This document shows, piece by piece, positions 7,285 through 15,375 of a DNA stretch of 33,910 nucleotides. The notes below the pieces were generated by a model. That model ran no database searches. It saw nothing but the letters and a program-made list of their open reading frames with translations, and was not told where the DNA came from. The translations under genes were made by a program, and so were the position numbers. Position 1 is the first letter of the stretch. Each line of letters opens with the position of its first letter. This DNA comes from Microvirga makkahensis (GTDB taxonomy: Bacteria; Pseudomonadota; Alphaproteobacteria; Rhizobiales; Beijerinckiaceae): NCBI RefSeq assembly GCF_009830105.1, contig NZ_WURB01000038.1:1-33910 (forward strand). The letters run 5' to 3'.

Positions 7285-8279
7285 TGCCCGAGGCGACGGG
7301 TCCCATCGGCATTGCCGGAGCCGGAGCCTGGGGAACGGCACTCGCCAATGCCGCCGCCATGGCCGGGAACGACGTGATCCTCTGGATGCGTTCTCCTGAG
7401 CAGGCGGCGGAACTCGCCGGCACGCGCATGAACGAGCGCTTCCTGCCTGGCGTGCGGCTGCTCGACCGCATCTCGCCGACCGCCGACCTGGGCCGGCTGG
7501 CCTCGTGCTGCGCCGTTCTTCTCGTCACGCCCGCGCAGACGACACGCGAAATGGCGGAAGCCCTGTCTCCCGTTCTCTCCCGCAAGACGCCTCTCGTGCT
7601 CTGCGCCAAGGGTATCGAGCGCACCACGGGCGCCTTCCTGTGCGACGTGGTCGAGGAGGTTCGCCCCGGCGCACCTGTGGCCGTGCTGTCGGGCCCGAGC
7701 TTCGCCCACGATGTGGCGCGCGGCCTGCCCACCGCGGTGACCCTGGCCTGCCGCGATGCGGCGCTTGCGGAAGACCTCGCCACCGCTCTCTCCGGCCCGA
7801 CGCTTCGCGTCTATCACCGCACCGACGTGCGCGGCGTGGAGATCGGCGGAGCCGCCAAGAACGTGCTCGCCATCGCCTGCGGCGCGGTGGCGGGGCGCGG
7901 CCTCGGCGAGAGCGCGAAGGCGGCGCTCATCGCGCGCGGCTTCGCGGAGCTCCTGCGCTTCGCCCGCGCCTATGGGGGCGAGCCTGAGACGCTGATGGGC
8001 CTGTCCGGCCTCGGCGATCTCGTGCTCACCTGCTCCTCCGCCCAGTCCCGGAACTTCTCCTTCGGCCTGCGCCTCGGCCAGGGCGCGAGCGCAGAAACCG
8101 CCTCCGAAGGGAAGCTCGTGGAAGGCGCCGCCACCGCGAGCGCCCTCGTGGCGCTGGCGCGCGCGAAGGGCGTCGACATGCCCATCGCCGAGGCTGTCGA
8201 GCAGATCCTCTCCGGCGCATGGACCCTCGATCAGGCGGTCGATGCGCTCATGAACCGTCCCATCAAGTCCGAACACTGA
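7284..8279 (+). CDS. gpsA: NAD(P)H-dependent glycerol-3-phosphate dehydrogenase
   Basis: This 331-residue cytoplasmic enzyme reduces dihydroxyacetone phosphate to sn-glycerol-3-phosphate, the backbone for phospholipid synthesis. The N-terminal Rossmann motif is GIAGAGAWGTALA (9-21). CAKGIE and LSGPSFAHDVA follow, then the catalytic-lysine segment GGAAKNVLAIACG and the C-terminal GLSGLGDLVLTC and SRN motifs. The ATG at 7284 overlaps the tsaD stop (TGATG), which fixes the start; in-frame extension upstream would run through tsaD. The tsaD-gpsA pair is common in alphaproteobacteria. The EVE-domain gene follows 12 bases after the stop. Confidence 0.97.
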   Translation: MPEATGPIGIAGAGAWGTALANAAAMAGNDVILWMRSPEQAAELAGTRMNERFLPGVRLLDRISPTADLGRLASCCAVLLVTPAQTTREMAEALSPVLSRKTPLVLCAKGIERTTGAFLCDVVEEVRPGAPVAVLSGPSFAHDVARGLPTAVTLACRDAALAEDLATALSGPTLRVYHRTDVRGVEIGGAAKNVLAIACGAVAGRGLGESAKAALIARGFAELLRFARAYGGEPETLMGLSGLGDLVLTCSSAQSRNFSFGLRLGQGASAETASEGKLVEGAATASALVALARAKGVDMPIAEAVEQILSGAWTLDQAVDALMNRPIKSEH

Positions 8280-8291
8280 GTATCAAGAAAA

Positions 8292-8705
8292 ATGGCTCAC
8301 TGGCTCTACAAGTCCGAACCCTCCGTCTGGTCGTGGGATCAGCAGGTCGCGCAAGGCGACAAGGGCACGTTCTGGAACGGCGTCCGCAATCACGTCGCCA
8401 AGCAGAACCTGATGGCGATGAGATTGGGCGAGCAGGGCTTCTTCTACCATTCGAACGAAGGCAAGGCCGTCGTCGGCATCGTGGAGGTGATCAAGGAATA
8501 CTACCCCGATCACACGGACGAGACGGGCAGGTTCGGCATGGTGGACGTGAAGGCCGTGAAGCCCTTCAAGCGCCCCGTGACGCTCGACGAGATCAAGAGA
8601 CAGCCGGGGCTCGAAAAGATGATCCTCGTCAACAATTCCCGCCTCTCGGTGCAGCCGGTGACCGACGAGGAATGGGCGATCGTCTGCAGGATGGGCGGGC
8701 TTTAG
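8292..8705 (+). CDS. EVE domain protein
   Basis: This 137-residue protein is a single EVE domain (PUA-like fold). The hallmarks are WLYKSEPSVWSWD (4-16), FWNGVRNHVAKQNL (27-40), GEQGFFYHSNEGKAVVGIVEV (46-66) and a closing LVNNSRLSVQPVTDEEW. EVE domains bind modified bases in DNA or RNA through an aromatic pocket; as single-domain housekeeping proteins their substrate is not settled. It lies 12 bases after gpsA and is probably cotranscribed with it. Only a weak ribosome binding site is visible. Its TAG overlaps the tail of the convergent DUF1287 gene by four bases. Nothing nearby suggests a restriction or defence role. Confidence 0.93.
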   Translation: MAHWLYKSEPSVWSWDQQVAQGDKGTFWNGVRNHVAKQNLMAMRLGEQGFFYHSNEGKAVVGIVEVIKEYYPDHTDETGRFGMVDVKAVKPFKRPVTLDEIKRQPGLEKMILVNNSRLSVQPVTDEEWAIVCRMGGL

Positions 8706-9340
8706 GGCGGTGCCGGTAGGAAGCGGTAATGCCCCGTGACGGGGAAGGCGAACAAACCATCCTCCTCACGCGCGCCTTTTACGATGTTGTGAATCACGAG
8801 CGGCCTCGATCCATCAGCGCTTCGGCGATCCGAGACGATGGCGATATGCGGAAGATTGCCGGGGAGCATCTGGGTCACCAGATCGCCCGGCCGGTAACCC
8901 GCCGGATCGTTTGTGACCGGCAATGACGCGCCCTTGCGCCGGAACAGCGTTTGCAGATTGGGCACTCTGCGGTGATCGACGTTCGGGTCAGGCCGCTTCG
9001 ATCCCCATTGCTTCGGATAGGACACGAATGAGGATTTCATGTCCTCATGAACCAGTTTCTGCAGGTCGATGGTCAAGGCTGCTCGATAGGCGCGGACGAT
9101 CACATCCGTGCGGACGCCTTGGTCAGGCAAAACATCTCCACCTGGATAGGACAGGCGCACATAAGCAGGATTGTAGGTGAGCGTCACACCCACTTGAGCG
9201 CTGGCAGCCTTGACCAATCTCAAGGAAGAATCGCCGGCGTTCTCGGCCAACGAGCGGGACGAGGCGAGCAAAGCAGGCAGAAGCAGGAAGGCTATCAACC
9301 AAGCACGACAGGCTTTAAGGGGCGTGAGACTCTTGATCAT
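8702..9340 (-). CDS. DUF1287 exported protein
   Basis: This 212-residue protein carries an N-terminal signal sequence (AWLIAFLLLPALLASSRSLA, about 13-32). The DUF1287 domain follows, marked by YNPAYVRLSYPGGDV, GVRTDVIVRAYRAAL, DLQKLVHEDM, DPNVDHRRVPNL, YRPGDLVTQMLPGNLPHIAIVSD and a final VIHNIV. The conserved D, H and H positions resemble NlpC/P60-like hydrolases (family inference), but no enzymatic activity is established to my knowledge. It should act in the periplasm. Its ATG overlaps the stop of the upstream tiny membrane protein (ATGA), so the two are coupled. Confidence 0.85.
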   Translation of the reverse strand: MIKSLTPLKACRAWLIAFLLLPALLASSRSLAENAGDSSLRLVKAASAQVGVTLTYNPAYVRLSYPGGDVLPDQGVRTDVIVRAYRAALTIDLQKLVHEDMKSSFVSYPKQWGSKRPDPNVDHRRVPNLQTLFRRKGASLPVTNDPAGYRPGDLVTQMLPGNLPHIAIVSDRRSADGSRPLVIHNIVKGAREEDGLFAFPVTGHYRFLPAPP

Positions 9341-9594
9341 GATTGGAGGACGGCGGAGGTTTTACGCTTACGATGGAGACAGGCTCGCCGCAGGCCGCAA
9401 ATTGGCCCAAGAACAGCGCCTGCAATCAGGCCCCAGGCTCCGCTGGTCATAGAGGCCCAATGACATTTGCCCTCCATACAGAGGCGGCTTGAGATATCGA
9501 GCCATATCAGAAGCTCTTGGCTGTAATAGCCGATGACGGCTCCAGCGACGCCGCCCCCGACAAAGCCGAGCAAGCCGTAAACGACAAAGCGCAT
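9337..9594 (-). CDS. Small two-helix membrane protein, unknown
   Basis: This 85-residue protein has two hydrophobic, glycine-rich segments: FVVYGLLGFVGGGVAGAVIG (3-22) and AWGLIAGAVLGPICGL (about 53-68). Between them lies a short loop with CMEGKC, and the end is basic (RRACLHRKRKTS). A GGAGG lies about 9 bases before the ATG on the minus strand, and the stop overlaps the ATG of the DUF1287 gene by four bases. These two facts argue for a real, coupled gene. I do not recognise the family. The cysteine pair in the loop may form a disulfide if that loop faces the periplasm. Confidence 0.6.
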   Translation of the reverse strand: MRFVVYGLLGFVGGGVAGAVIGYYSQELLIWLDISSRLCMEGKCHWASMTSGAWGLIAGAVLGPICGLRRACLHRKRKTSAVLQS

Positions 9595-9634
9595 GGACCC
9601 GCACCCTCCAGGAAAGGAAGGTTAGGGCACCGTC

Positions 9635-9660
9635 GCAATTATTGCAATATTATTTCGTAT
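9635..9660. promoter_or_regulatory. AT-rich palindromic island between divergent genes
   Basis: In GC-rich surroundings this patch reads GCAATTATTGC (9635-9645, a perfect dyad around one base). It overlaps ATTGCAAT (9641-9648, also palindromic) and continues into AATATTATTT. It lies between the minus-strand small membrane gene and acs. It could be an operator or the -10 region of the minus-strand pair; no specific regulator can be named. Confidence 0.35.
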
Positions 9661-9803
9661 CTTACGCTCAGGGCATCCTGCTGCCGGTCCCCAAAAGTAT
9701 CAGCGACCAAAGTCCGATCCTGGTCCCGCTTGCTCAGGCCCTCTCTCTTTCCTTAAACCTAGACCTAAATACCCCCCATAACGACGAGCCTGGGAGAAGC
9801 GTC

Positions 9804-11762
9804 ATGGAAGAGAAGATCTACGACGTACCGTCCGAATGGACCCACCGCGCCTATCTGGACGATGCCGGCTATCGCGCGAAATACGAGGCTTCGATCAGGG
9901 ACCCGGGCGCGTTCTGGGCCGAGGAGGCCAAGCGGATCCACTGGTTCAAGGAGCCGACCCGGATCAAGAACACCAATTTCGGCCCCGGCGACGTCTCGAT
10001 CCGCTGGTTCGAGGACGGCATCACCAACGTGGCCTATAACTGCGTCGACCGGCATATCCACAGCCGCGGCGACCAGGTCGCCATCATCTGGGAAGGCGAC
10101 GACCCGTCCGAATCGAAGAAGATCACCTACCGCGAGTTGCACGCGGAAGTGTGCCGCATGGCCAACATCATGCGCAACCGCGGCGTCGGAAAGGGCGACC
10201 GCGTCACGATCTACATGCCGATGATCCCGGAAGCGGCCTATGCGATGCTGGCCTGCGCCCGCCTCGGCGCCATCCATTCCGTGGTGTTCGGCGGCTTCTC
10301 GCCGGATTCGCTGGCAAGCCGCATTCAGGACGCCAAGTCCGCCTTCATCGTCACGGCTGACGAGGGCCTGCGCGGCGGGCGCAAGGTTCCGCTCAAGGTG
10401 AACGTGGATGCGGCCATCGAACGCGTCGGCGCGGGCGTGGTGGACCACGTGCTCGTCGTGCGCCGCACCGGCGGCGCGGTCAACATGGTGCCCGGCCGCG
10501 ACGTGTATTACGACGAGGCCGCGAGCATGGTCTCCGACGAATGCCCCTACGAGGAGATGAACGCGGAGGATCCGCTGTTCATCCTCTACACGTCCGGCTC
10601 CACCGGCACGCCGAAGGGCGTGCTGCACACCACCGGCGGCTATCTCGTCTATGCGTCGATGACGCATCAATATGTGTTCGACTACCATGACGGCGACATC
10701 TACTGGTGCACTGCCGACGTGGGCTGGGTGACGGGCCACTCCTACATTCTCTACGGACCGCTCGCGAACGGCGCGACCACGCTCATGTTCGAGGGCGTGC
10801 CCAATTATCCGTCGATCTCCCGCTTCTGGGACGTCATCGACAAGCACAACGTGAACATCTTCTACACCGCGCCGACCGCGATCCGCTCGCTCATGCAGGC
10901 GGGCGAGGAGCCGGTGAAGAAGACCTCGCGCAAGTCCCTGCGCCTGCTGGGCTCGGTCGGCGAGCCGATCAATCCGGAAGCCTGGGAATGGTATCACCGC
11001 GTAGTCGGCGACGGCCGCTGCCCCATCGTGGACACCTGGTGGCAGACGGAGACCGGCGGCATTCTGATTACACCGCTACCCGGCGCCACGAAGTTGAAGC
11101 CCGGTTCGGCCACGCGCCCGTTCTTCGGTGTGAAGCCGGAAGTGGTGGATGCGGACGGCAAGGTTCTGGAAGGCGCCTGCGAAGGCAACCTCGTGATTGC
11201 CGATTCCTGGCCGGGGCAGATGCGCACGGTCTACGGCGACCATGAGCGCTTCGTGCAGACCTACTTCTCGACCTATCCCGGCAAGTACTTCACCGGCGAC
11301 GGCTGTCGCCGCGACGCGGACGGCTATTACTGGATCACCGGCCGCGTGGACGACGTGATCAACGTCTCCGGCCACCGCATGGGCACCGCGGAGGTGGAAT
11401 CGGCCCTCGTCGCCCACCCGAAGGTGTCGGAAGCGGCCGTGGTCGGCTATCCGCACGACATCAAGGGCCAGGGCATCTACGCCTACGTGACTCTCATGGC
11501 GGGCGAGCAGCCTTCCGAGGAACTCCGCAAGGAGCTGGTGGCCTGGGTGCGCAAGGAGATCGGCCCCATCGCCTCGCCGGACCTGATCCAGTTCGCTCCG
11601 GGCCTGCCGAAGACCCGCTCGGGCAAGATCATGCGCCGCATCCTGCGCAAGATCGCCGAGGACGAATTCGGCTCTCTCGGCGATACCTCGACCCTCGCCG
11701 ATCCCGGCGTGGTCGACGACCTGATCACCAATCGCCAGAACAAGCGCACGCAGGCGGCGTGA
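9804..11762 (+). CDS. acs: Acetyl-CoA synthetase
   Basis: This 652-residue AMP-forming enzyme activates acetate to acetyl-CoA through acetyl-AMP. The phosphate-binding loop is YTSGSTGTPKG (262-272). VGWVTGHSYILYGPL, DTWWQTETGG, and YFTGDGCRRDADGYYWITGRVDDVINVSGHR are adenylate-forming family motifs. The regulatory lysine that is acetylated in homologues is K608 in TRSGKIMRRILRK. An in-frame frame opens at 9642, but the start at 9804 (MEEKIYDVPSEW) has GGGAG 8 bases upstream and gives the normal family length. It appears monocistronic. A GC-rich paired hairpin follows at 11833-11915. Confidence 0.97.
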   Translation: MEEKIYDVPSEWTHRAYLDDAGYRAKYEASIRDPGAFWAEEAKRIHWFKEPTRIKNTNFGPGDVSIRWFEDGITNVAYNCVDRHIHSRGDQVAIIWEGDDPSESKKITYRELHAEVCRMANIMRNRGVGKGDRVTIYMPMIPEAAYAMLACARLGAIHSVVFGGFSPDSLASRIQDAKSAFIVTADEGLRGGRKVPLKVNVDAAIERVGAGVVDHVLVVRRTGGAVNMVPGRDVYYDEAASMVSDECPYEEMNAEDPLFILYTSGSTGTPKGVLHTTGGYLVYASMTHQYVFDYHDGDIYWCTADVGWVTGHSYILYGPLANGATTLMFEGVPNYPSISRFWDVIDKHNVNIFYTAPTAIRSLMQAGEEPVKKTSRKSLRLLGSVGEPINPEAWEWYHRVVGDGRCPIVDTWWQTETGGILITPLPGATKLKPGSATRPFFGVKPEVVDADGKVLEGACEGNLVIADSWPGQMRTVYGDHERFVQTYFSTYPGKYFTGDGCRRDADGYYWITGRVDDVINVSGHRMGTAEVESALVAHPKVSEAAVVGYPHDIKGQGIYAYVTLMAGEQPSEELRKELVAWVRKEIGPIASPDLIQFAPGLPKTRSGKIMRRILRKIAEDEFGSLGDTSTLADPGVVDDLITNRQNKRTQAA

Positions 11763-11832
11763 CCGCCTGAAGGGGCGATCACGGAAGCGCCGAGCGGAAC
11801 GTGAGATTGCTCAAAGGATCACTCTCAGCATC

Positions 11833-11915
11833 ATGGCCGGGCTCGTCCCGGCCATCCCGTCAAGGAAAGGCGCAGCGCTTCCCGCAAGCGGGATCGCCGG
11901 CACAGGGCCGGCGAT
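11833..11915. repeat. Paired intergenic palindromes (REP-like)
   Basis: Two hairpins of identical geometry, 9-bp stem and 5-base loop, lie 37 bases apart. They are ATGGCCGGG/CCCGGCCAT (11833-11855) and ATCGCCGGC/GCCGGCGAT (11893-11915). A similar pair is found after purH (21768-21866), so this is a dispersed family rather than a gene-specific terminator. Neither has a T-run. Confidence 0.75.
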
Positions 11916-11994
11916 GACGCGGCTTGTACCTTCGGAACCGTAGCCTTTCCTTTCGCGTCTCACCCTCGCTCGTTTCCGCAGGAGGGTTCGCGAC

Positions 11995-12495
11995 ATGATC
12001 ATCCGCGCCGCTTTCATCTTGGCCGCCATCCTCGGCATCACCCCCACGGCCGCATCGGCCCGCGAGGTGGTTCCGTTCCGGGAGAGCGTCTCTCCCGGCA
12101 CCATCGTCATCAGAACCGGCGAGCGGCGGCTCTATTACGTGCGCGGCGACGGCACGGCCCTGCGCTACCGCGTGGCCGTCGGCAGGCCGGGCAAGCAATG
12201 GTTCGGCGAGGCGCGAATCGACGGAAAGTACGTGCGGCCGGCCTGGGCGCCGCCTGCGGAGGTCAAACGCGACAATCCCCGCCTGCCCGACGTGATTCCC
12301 GGCGGCGCACGGAACAACCCCATGGGCGCGCGGGCGCTGACTCTCGATCTCGACGAATACGCCATCCACGGCACCAACCGTCCGGGCTCCATCGGCACCT
12401 ACGCGTCCTACGGCTGCATCCGCATGCTCAACCAGGACATCATTGATCTCTATGATCAGGTGAGCGTGGGGACGCGGGTGGTGGTGGTGCCTTGA
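11995..12495 (+). CDS. L,D-transpeptidase (YkuD domain)
   Basis: This 166-residue exported protein has a signal peptide (MIIRAAFILAAILGITPTAASA, cleavage near 22). The YkuD catalytic domain follows. The active-site block is HGTN (125-128) and then SYGCIRM, with nucleophile C141. The enzyme class makes 3-3 peptidoglycan cross-links or attaches proteins to the wall in the periplasm. The length is the minimal single-domain size common in Hyphomicrobiales, which encode many paralogues. A GGAGGG lies 9 bases before the ATG. The gene stands alone. Confidence 0.93.
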   Translation: MIIRAAFILAAILGITPTAASAREVVPFRESVSPGTIVIRTGERRLYYVRGDGTALRYRVAVGRPGKQWFGEARIDGKYVRPAWAPPAEVKRDNPRLPDVIPGGARNNPMGARALTLDLDEYAIHGTNRPGSIGTYASYGCIRMLNQDIIDLYDQVSVGTRVVVVP

Positions 12496-12573
12496 TCGTG
12501 CGCCATCACCGGCCTTGTTCCGGCCACGGCAGCGGGAGATCATGACGAGCAAGGGAAATCGCGGCTCAGCCTC

Positions 12574-13881
12574 TCACACATACAGATCCGCCCGCGACGG
12601 CGGCAGGCCCGAGGGGCCGCGGGTGCGCTTGGAAGCCAGCGTCTGGTTCACGCCCACGGCCGCGCGCTCGAAGGCGAGCGAGCAGCCGGCGAGATAAAGG
12701 AGCCACATGCGGGTCTTCTCCTTGCCCACCATGGCTTCGGCCTCGTTCCGCCTGGCGCTCAGATTCTCCCACCACAGGCGCGTGGTGCGCTGGTAATGCT
12801 CGCGCCAGCCCTCCACATCGTGCACCTCGAAGCCGAAGCGTTCGAGATTGGCGATCGACATGCCGAGATGGTCGAGCTCCCCGCCGGGGAAGATGTAGCG
12901 GGTGAGCGCCCTGTATTCGGGCGTCAGCTTACGGAAGGCGCGCTCGCTCTTCTTCGCGCGCCGCGCGATGGAGTGGTGGAGATAAAGCCCGCGCGGCCTG
13001 AGCAGCCGGTGTACCGAGCGGAAATAGGCGGGATGGTTCCTGATGCCCACATGCTCGAACATGCCGATGGAGGAGATCTTGTCGAATTCGCCCTCCATCT
13101 GCGTGAAATCCTTCACCAGAACCTCGACCCGGTCCTGCAACCCTAAACGCGCCACCTTCCCGCAGGCGAGCTTCGCCTGTTCTTCGGCAAGCGTCACGCC
13201 GGTGGCCTTGACTCCGTAATGCTGCGCCGCATGGCAGATCAGGGCGCCCCAGCCGCAGCCGATGTCAAGGAGGCGATCGCCGGGATTGAGCCGCAGCTTG
13301 CGGCAGATCATGTCGAGCTTGTCCACTTGGGCGCGGGCGAGGTCGTCGTGCCAATCGGGCTGAAAATAGGCGCAGGTATAGACCATCTCCGGGTCGAGGA
13401 AGAGGCCGTAGAACGCGTTCGAGACGTCGTAGTGATAGGCGGCGTTCTTCTTGTTGGTTTGCGGCCTTCCGGCCCGCGCGTCGGGCCCCTCCTTCACGCC
13501 GCTCAACGGGCGCGGCATGTCGGCGGGAGCGCGCAGGAAATGATAGGCCGTCCTCAGCGCCTTGAGCTTGCTCATCTTGCGAAGACGCCGGCCCGCCTTC
13601 TGCGGGCGCTGGGCGGCGAGATCGAAGAGGGTTCCGTTCCTGAGGTCGAGCAGCCCCGACACATAGGCGTTGAGGATCGTATCGAGGTTCGGGCGGCGCA
13701 CGAGGCTTGCCACCACGTTCTCGTGCCGGAGGACGAGCCGCATGGAATAGGACGGCAGGTCGGCGGGAACCGTGGAGCCGTCCCACAATTCGAAACCGAA
13801 CGTCAGGCCGAGCACCCGGTGGGCATCCTCCAGAAGGTCCCGAAATAGGTCCAGACGTGCCGTCGCGCCCTTCTCAGCCAT
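12574..13881 (-). CDS. Cyclopropane-fatty-acyl-phospholipid synthase family methyltransferase
   Basis: This 435-residue protein has an N-terminal lipid-binding domain (about 1-125) and a SAM methyltransferase domain. The SAM motif is LLDIGCGWGALICHAAQHYG (about 203-222), followed by VTLAEEQ. SSIGMFEHVG and YIFPGGELDHLG are CFA synthase hallmarks. Homologues add a methylene bridge to unsaturated acyl chains of membrane phospholipids at the inner face of the membrane. An in-frame ATG at 13950 gives 23 extra residues, but the ATG at 13881 (MAEKGATARLD) has GGAG 6 bases upstream and fits the family. It lies 75 bases after the ECF41 sigma gene and may be read through from it. Confidence 0.9.
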   Translation of the reverse strand: MAEKGATARLDLFRDLLEDAHRVLGLTFGFELWDGSTVPADLPSYSMRLVLRHENVVASLVRRPNLDTILNAYVSGLLDLRNGTLFDLAAQRPQKAGRRLRKMSKLKALRTAYHFLRAPADMPRPLSGVKEGPDARAGRPQTNKKNAAYHYDVSNAFYGLFLDPEMVYTCAYFQPDWHDDLARAQVDKLDMICRKLRLNPGDRLLDIGCGWGALICHAAQHYGVKATGVTLAEEQAKLACGKVARLGLQDRVEVLVKDFTQMEGEFDKISSIGMFEHVGIRNHPAYFRSVHRLLRPRGLYLHHSIARRAKKSERAFRKLTPEYRALTRYIFPGGELDHLGMSIANLERFGFEVHDVEGWREHYQRTTRLWWENLSARRNEAEAMVGKEKTRMWLLYLAGCSLAFERAAVGVNQTLASKRTRGPSGLPPSRADLYV

Positions 13882-13956
13882 GGCCGCTCCATTTTGGCGG
13901 CAAGGTAGCGGGTCGTAGGGGGAGGAACAATCATTCCTTGTGCGGAGCATTCCTCT

Positions 13957-14844
13957 TCAAGGGCCGTTTGCCCCCGCCCGAGCGGACAGATGCCGGAGCT
14001 TTTCGGGATTTCGAACCACGTAGATGCCGACGATCCGGCCGTCCTGGATATCGAGCGCGGTTGTCTGCGGCAGGCCATCCTGTTCGAGGGTCACGAAGCC
14101 CGGCAGGCCATTGATCAAGCCTCTGTAGAGAACCGGCGGCGTTTGGAAGTTGGTCTTTCTGGCGACACCCAGGAAAAGGCCAGAAACCCTGCGGAAGCCA
14201 AAGAGCGGATTGAGGGCAGCATTCCGGGTCCCGCCGCCATCCGTGTAAGCAACGACATTGTCCGACAGAAGCGCGCGAAGCGCCGTCAGGTCACCGCTGC
14301 GCGAGGCTGAAGCGAAGGCATCTGCCATTCGCCGGCCTTCGTCCGGGGCGATGGTATAGCGCGGCCTGGCGGCTCGTACGTTTCTTCGCGCCCGGGCTGC
14401 AAGCTGCCGACAGGCCGCGGGCTCCCTGTCCAGGGTGGCGGCAACCTCGTCGAATCCGAGCCCGAAGACGTCATGCAGGAGGAAAGCGGCGCGCTCGAGC
14501 GGAGACAGCCTCTCGAGCGCCATCATCAAGGTGAGGGAAAGGTCCTCGCCCTCCTCGTCCGTCTCCGGCTCCAGAATCGGCTCTGGCAGCCAGGGGCCCA
14601 CATAGGTCTCGCGCCGGTGCCGAGCCGATTTCAGGATATCGAGGCACAGCCGCGTGACGGTCCTCGACAGGAACGCCGCGGGCTGCCGAATGGCTGAGCG
14701 GTCCGTCTGATGCCAGCGGATATAGGCCTCCTGCACGACATCCTCGGCCTCGGCCATCGAGCCGAGCATGCGATAGGCAAGGCGGATCAGCCCCGGCCTG
14801 AAGGGCTGGAACTGATCCGCGACGGTTTCATCAGGCGGCAGCAC
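13957..14844 (-). CDS. sigJ: ECF41-type (SigJ-like) RNA polymerase sigma factor
   Basis: This 295-residue protein starts with GTG. Sigma region 2 (about 10-75, RLAYRMLGSMAEAEDVVQEAYIRW) and region 4 (about 105-160, LERLSPLERAAFLLHDVFGLGFDEVAATL) are followed by a SnoaL-like extension of about 130 residues. The three signature motifs of ECF41 sigma factors are present: WLPEP (85-89), DGGGT (202-206) and NPEK (279-282). In studied ECF41 members the extension replaces an anti-sigma factor and tunes activity, and a COE protein gene (carboxymuconolactone decarboxylase, oxidoreductase or epimerase) lies alongside (established knowledge). Here the partner is the overlapping AhpD-like gene. No anti-sigma gene is seen. 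The regulated promoter is at 15334-15360. Confidence 0.93.
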   Translation of the reverse strand: MLPPDETVADQFQPFRPGLIRLAYRMLGSMAEAEDVVQEAYIRWHQTDRSAIRQPAAFLSRTVTRLCLDILKSARHRRETYVGPWLPEPILEPETDEEGEDLSLTLMMALERLSPLERAAFLLHDVFGLGFDEVAATLDREPAACRQLAARARRNVRAARPRYTIAPDEGRRMADAFASASRSGDLTALRALLSDNVVAYTDGGGTRNAALNPLFGFRRVSGLFLGVARKTNFQTPPVLYRGLINGLPGFVTLEQDGLPQTTALDIQDGRIVGIYVVRNPEKLRHLSARAGANGP

Positions 14845-15295
14845 GATGTGCCCCGACCGGATGGATGGAACGAAAGCCGATCGCGAGGCGGTTCCACGTG
14901 TTGATCGCTCCGATCAACACCGTCAGCTTCACCTGTTCCTCGGGCGTGAAATGCGCACTGAGCAGGGCGTAATCCTCATCCGGCGCATGGGTCTGCGCGA
15001 CCAGCGTCAAGGCTTCGGTCCAGGCCAGAGCCGCGCGCTCGCGATCGCTGTAGAGAGGCGATTCCCGCCAGGCATCAAGGAGATAAAGCCGCTCCTCGCT
15101 CTCGCCATGAGCCCGCGCATCCTTGGTATGCATGTGGATGCAGTAAGCACAGCCGTTGATCTGCGACGCGCGCGTCTTCACCAGTTCGATCAGGTTGTGC
15201 TCCAACCCGCTGTTCTTCAGGCTCTGCTCCAGATCCACGAGGGGCTTCAGGGTTCCTGCGGCCACTTCGAATGGCATCAAGCGTGGTTTCATCAT
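14831..15295 (-). CDS. AhpD-like carboxymuconolactone decarboxylase family protein
   Basis: This 154-residue protein starts MMKPRLMPFEVAAGTL. The AhpD-type redox core is C49-A-Y-C52 with H56 in GCAYCIHMHTKD, preceded by ELVKTRASQ. This pattern supports a peroxidase/disulfide-reductase role, not aromatic ring chemistry. The reading frame extends upstream to 15361, but the ECF41 promoter lies inside that extension, so translation must begin at the ATG at 15295 (or the adjacent one at 15292). AGGA lies 8 bases before the first of these. Its 3' end overlaps the sigma factor by 14 bases, so the two are coupled. It is the classical COE partner of an ECF41 sigma factor. Confidence 0.92.
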   Translation of the reverse strand: MMKPRLMPFEVAAGTLKPLVDLEQSLKNSGLEHNLIELVKTRASQINGCAYCIHMHTKDARAHGESEERLYLLDAWRESPLYSDRERAALAWTEALTLVAQTHAPDEDYALLSAHFTPEEQVKLTVLIGAINTWNRLAIGFRSIHPVGAHRAAA

Positions 15296-15333
15296 CGTCT
15301 TCGTCCTATGCGTTGCGTTGCGAACGAAGCTAA

Positions 15334-15360
15334 GACGAGACGATGATGCCGGATGTGACA
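15334..15360 (-). promoter_or_regulatory. ECF41-dependent promoter (TGTCACA-N16-CGTC)
   Basis: The minus strand reads TGTCACA (15360-15354), then exactly 16 bases, then CGTC (15337-15334). That is the consensus reported for ECF41 sigma factors. It lies 38 bases before the ATG of the AhpD-like gene, which precedes the ECF41 gene itself, so it predicts autoregulation of the pair. Confidence 0.85.
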
Positions 15361-15375
15361 TGCCGGCGCGATTAT

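Noticed and set aside
8292..8705. EVE-domain protein as part of a modification-dependent restriction system
   Set aside because: It is a single domain without a nuclease or methyltransferase and sits in a conserved tsaD-gpsA housekeeping context.
9642..9803. 54-codon N-terminal extension of acetyl-CoA synthetase
   Set aside because: No homology with the family start. The ATG at 9804 has a good ribosome site and gives the standard 652 residues.
15296..15361. N-terminal extension of the AhpD-like protein
   Set aside because: The extension contains the ECF41 promoter and is not conserved in the family. The ATG at 15295 has a ribosome site.
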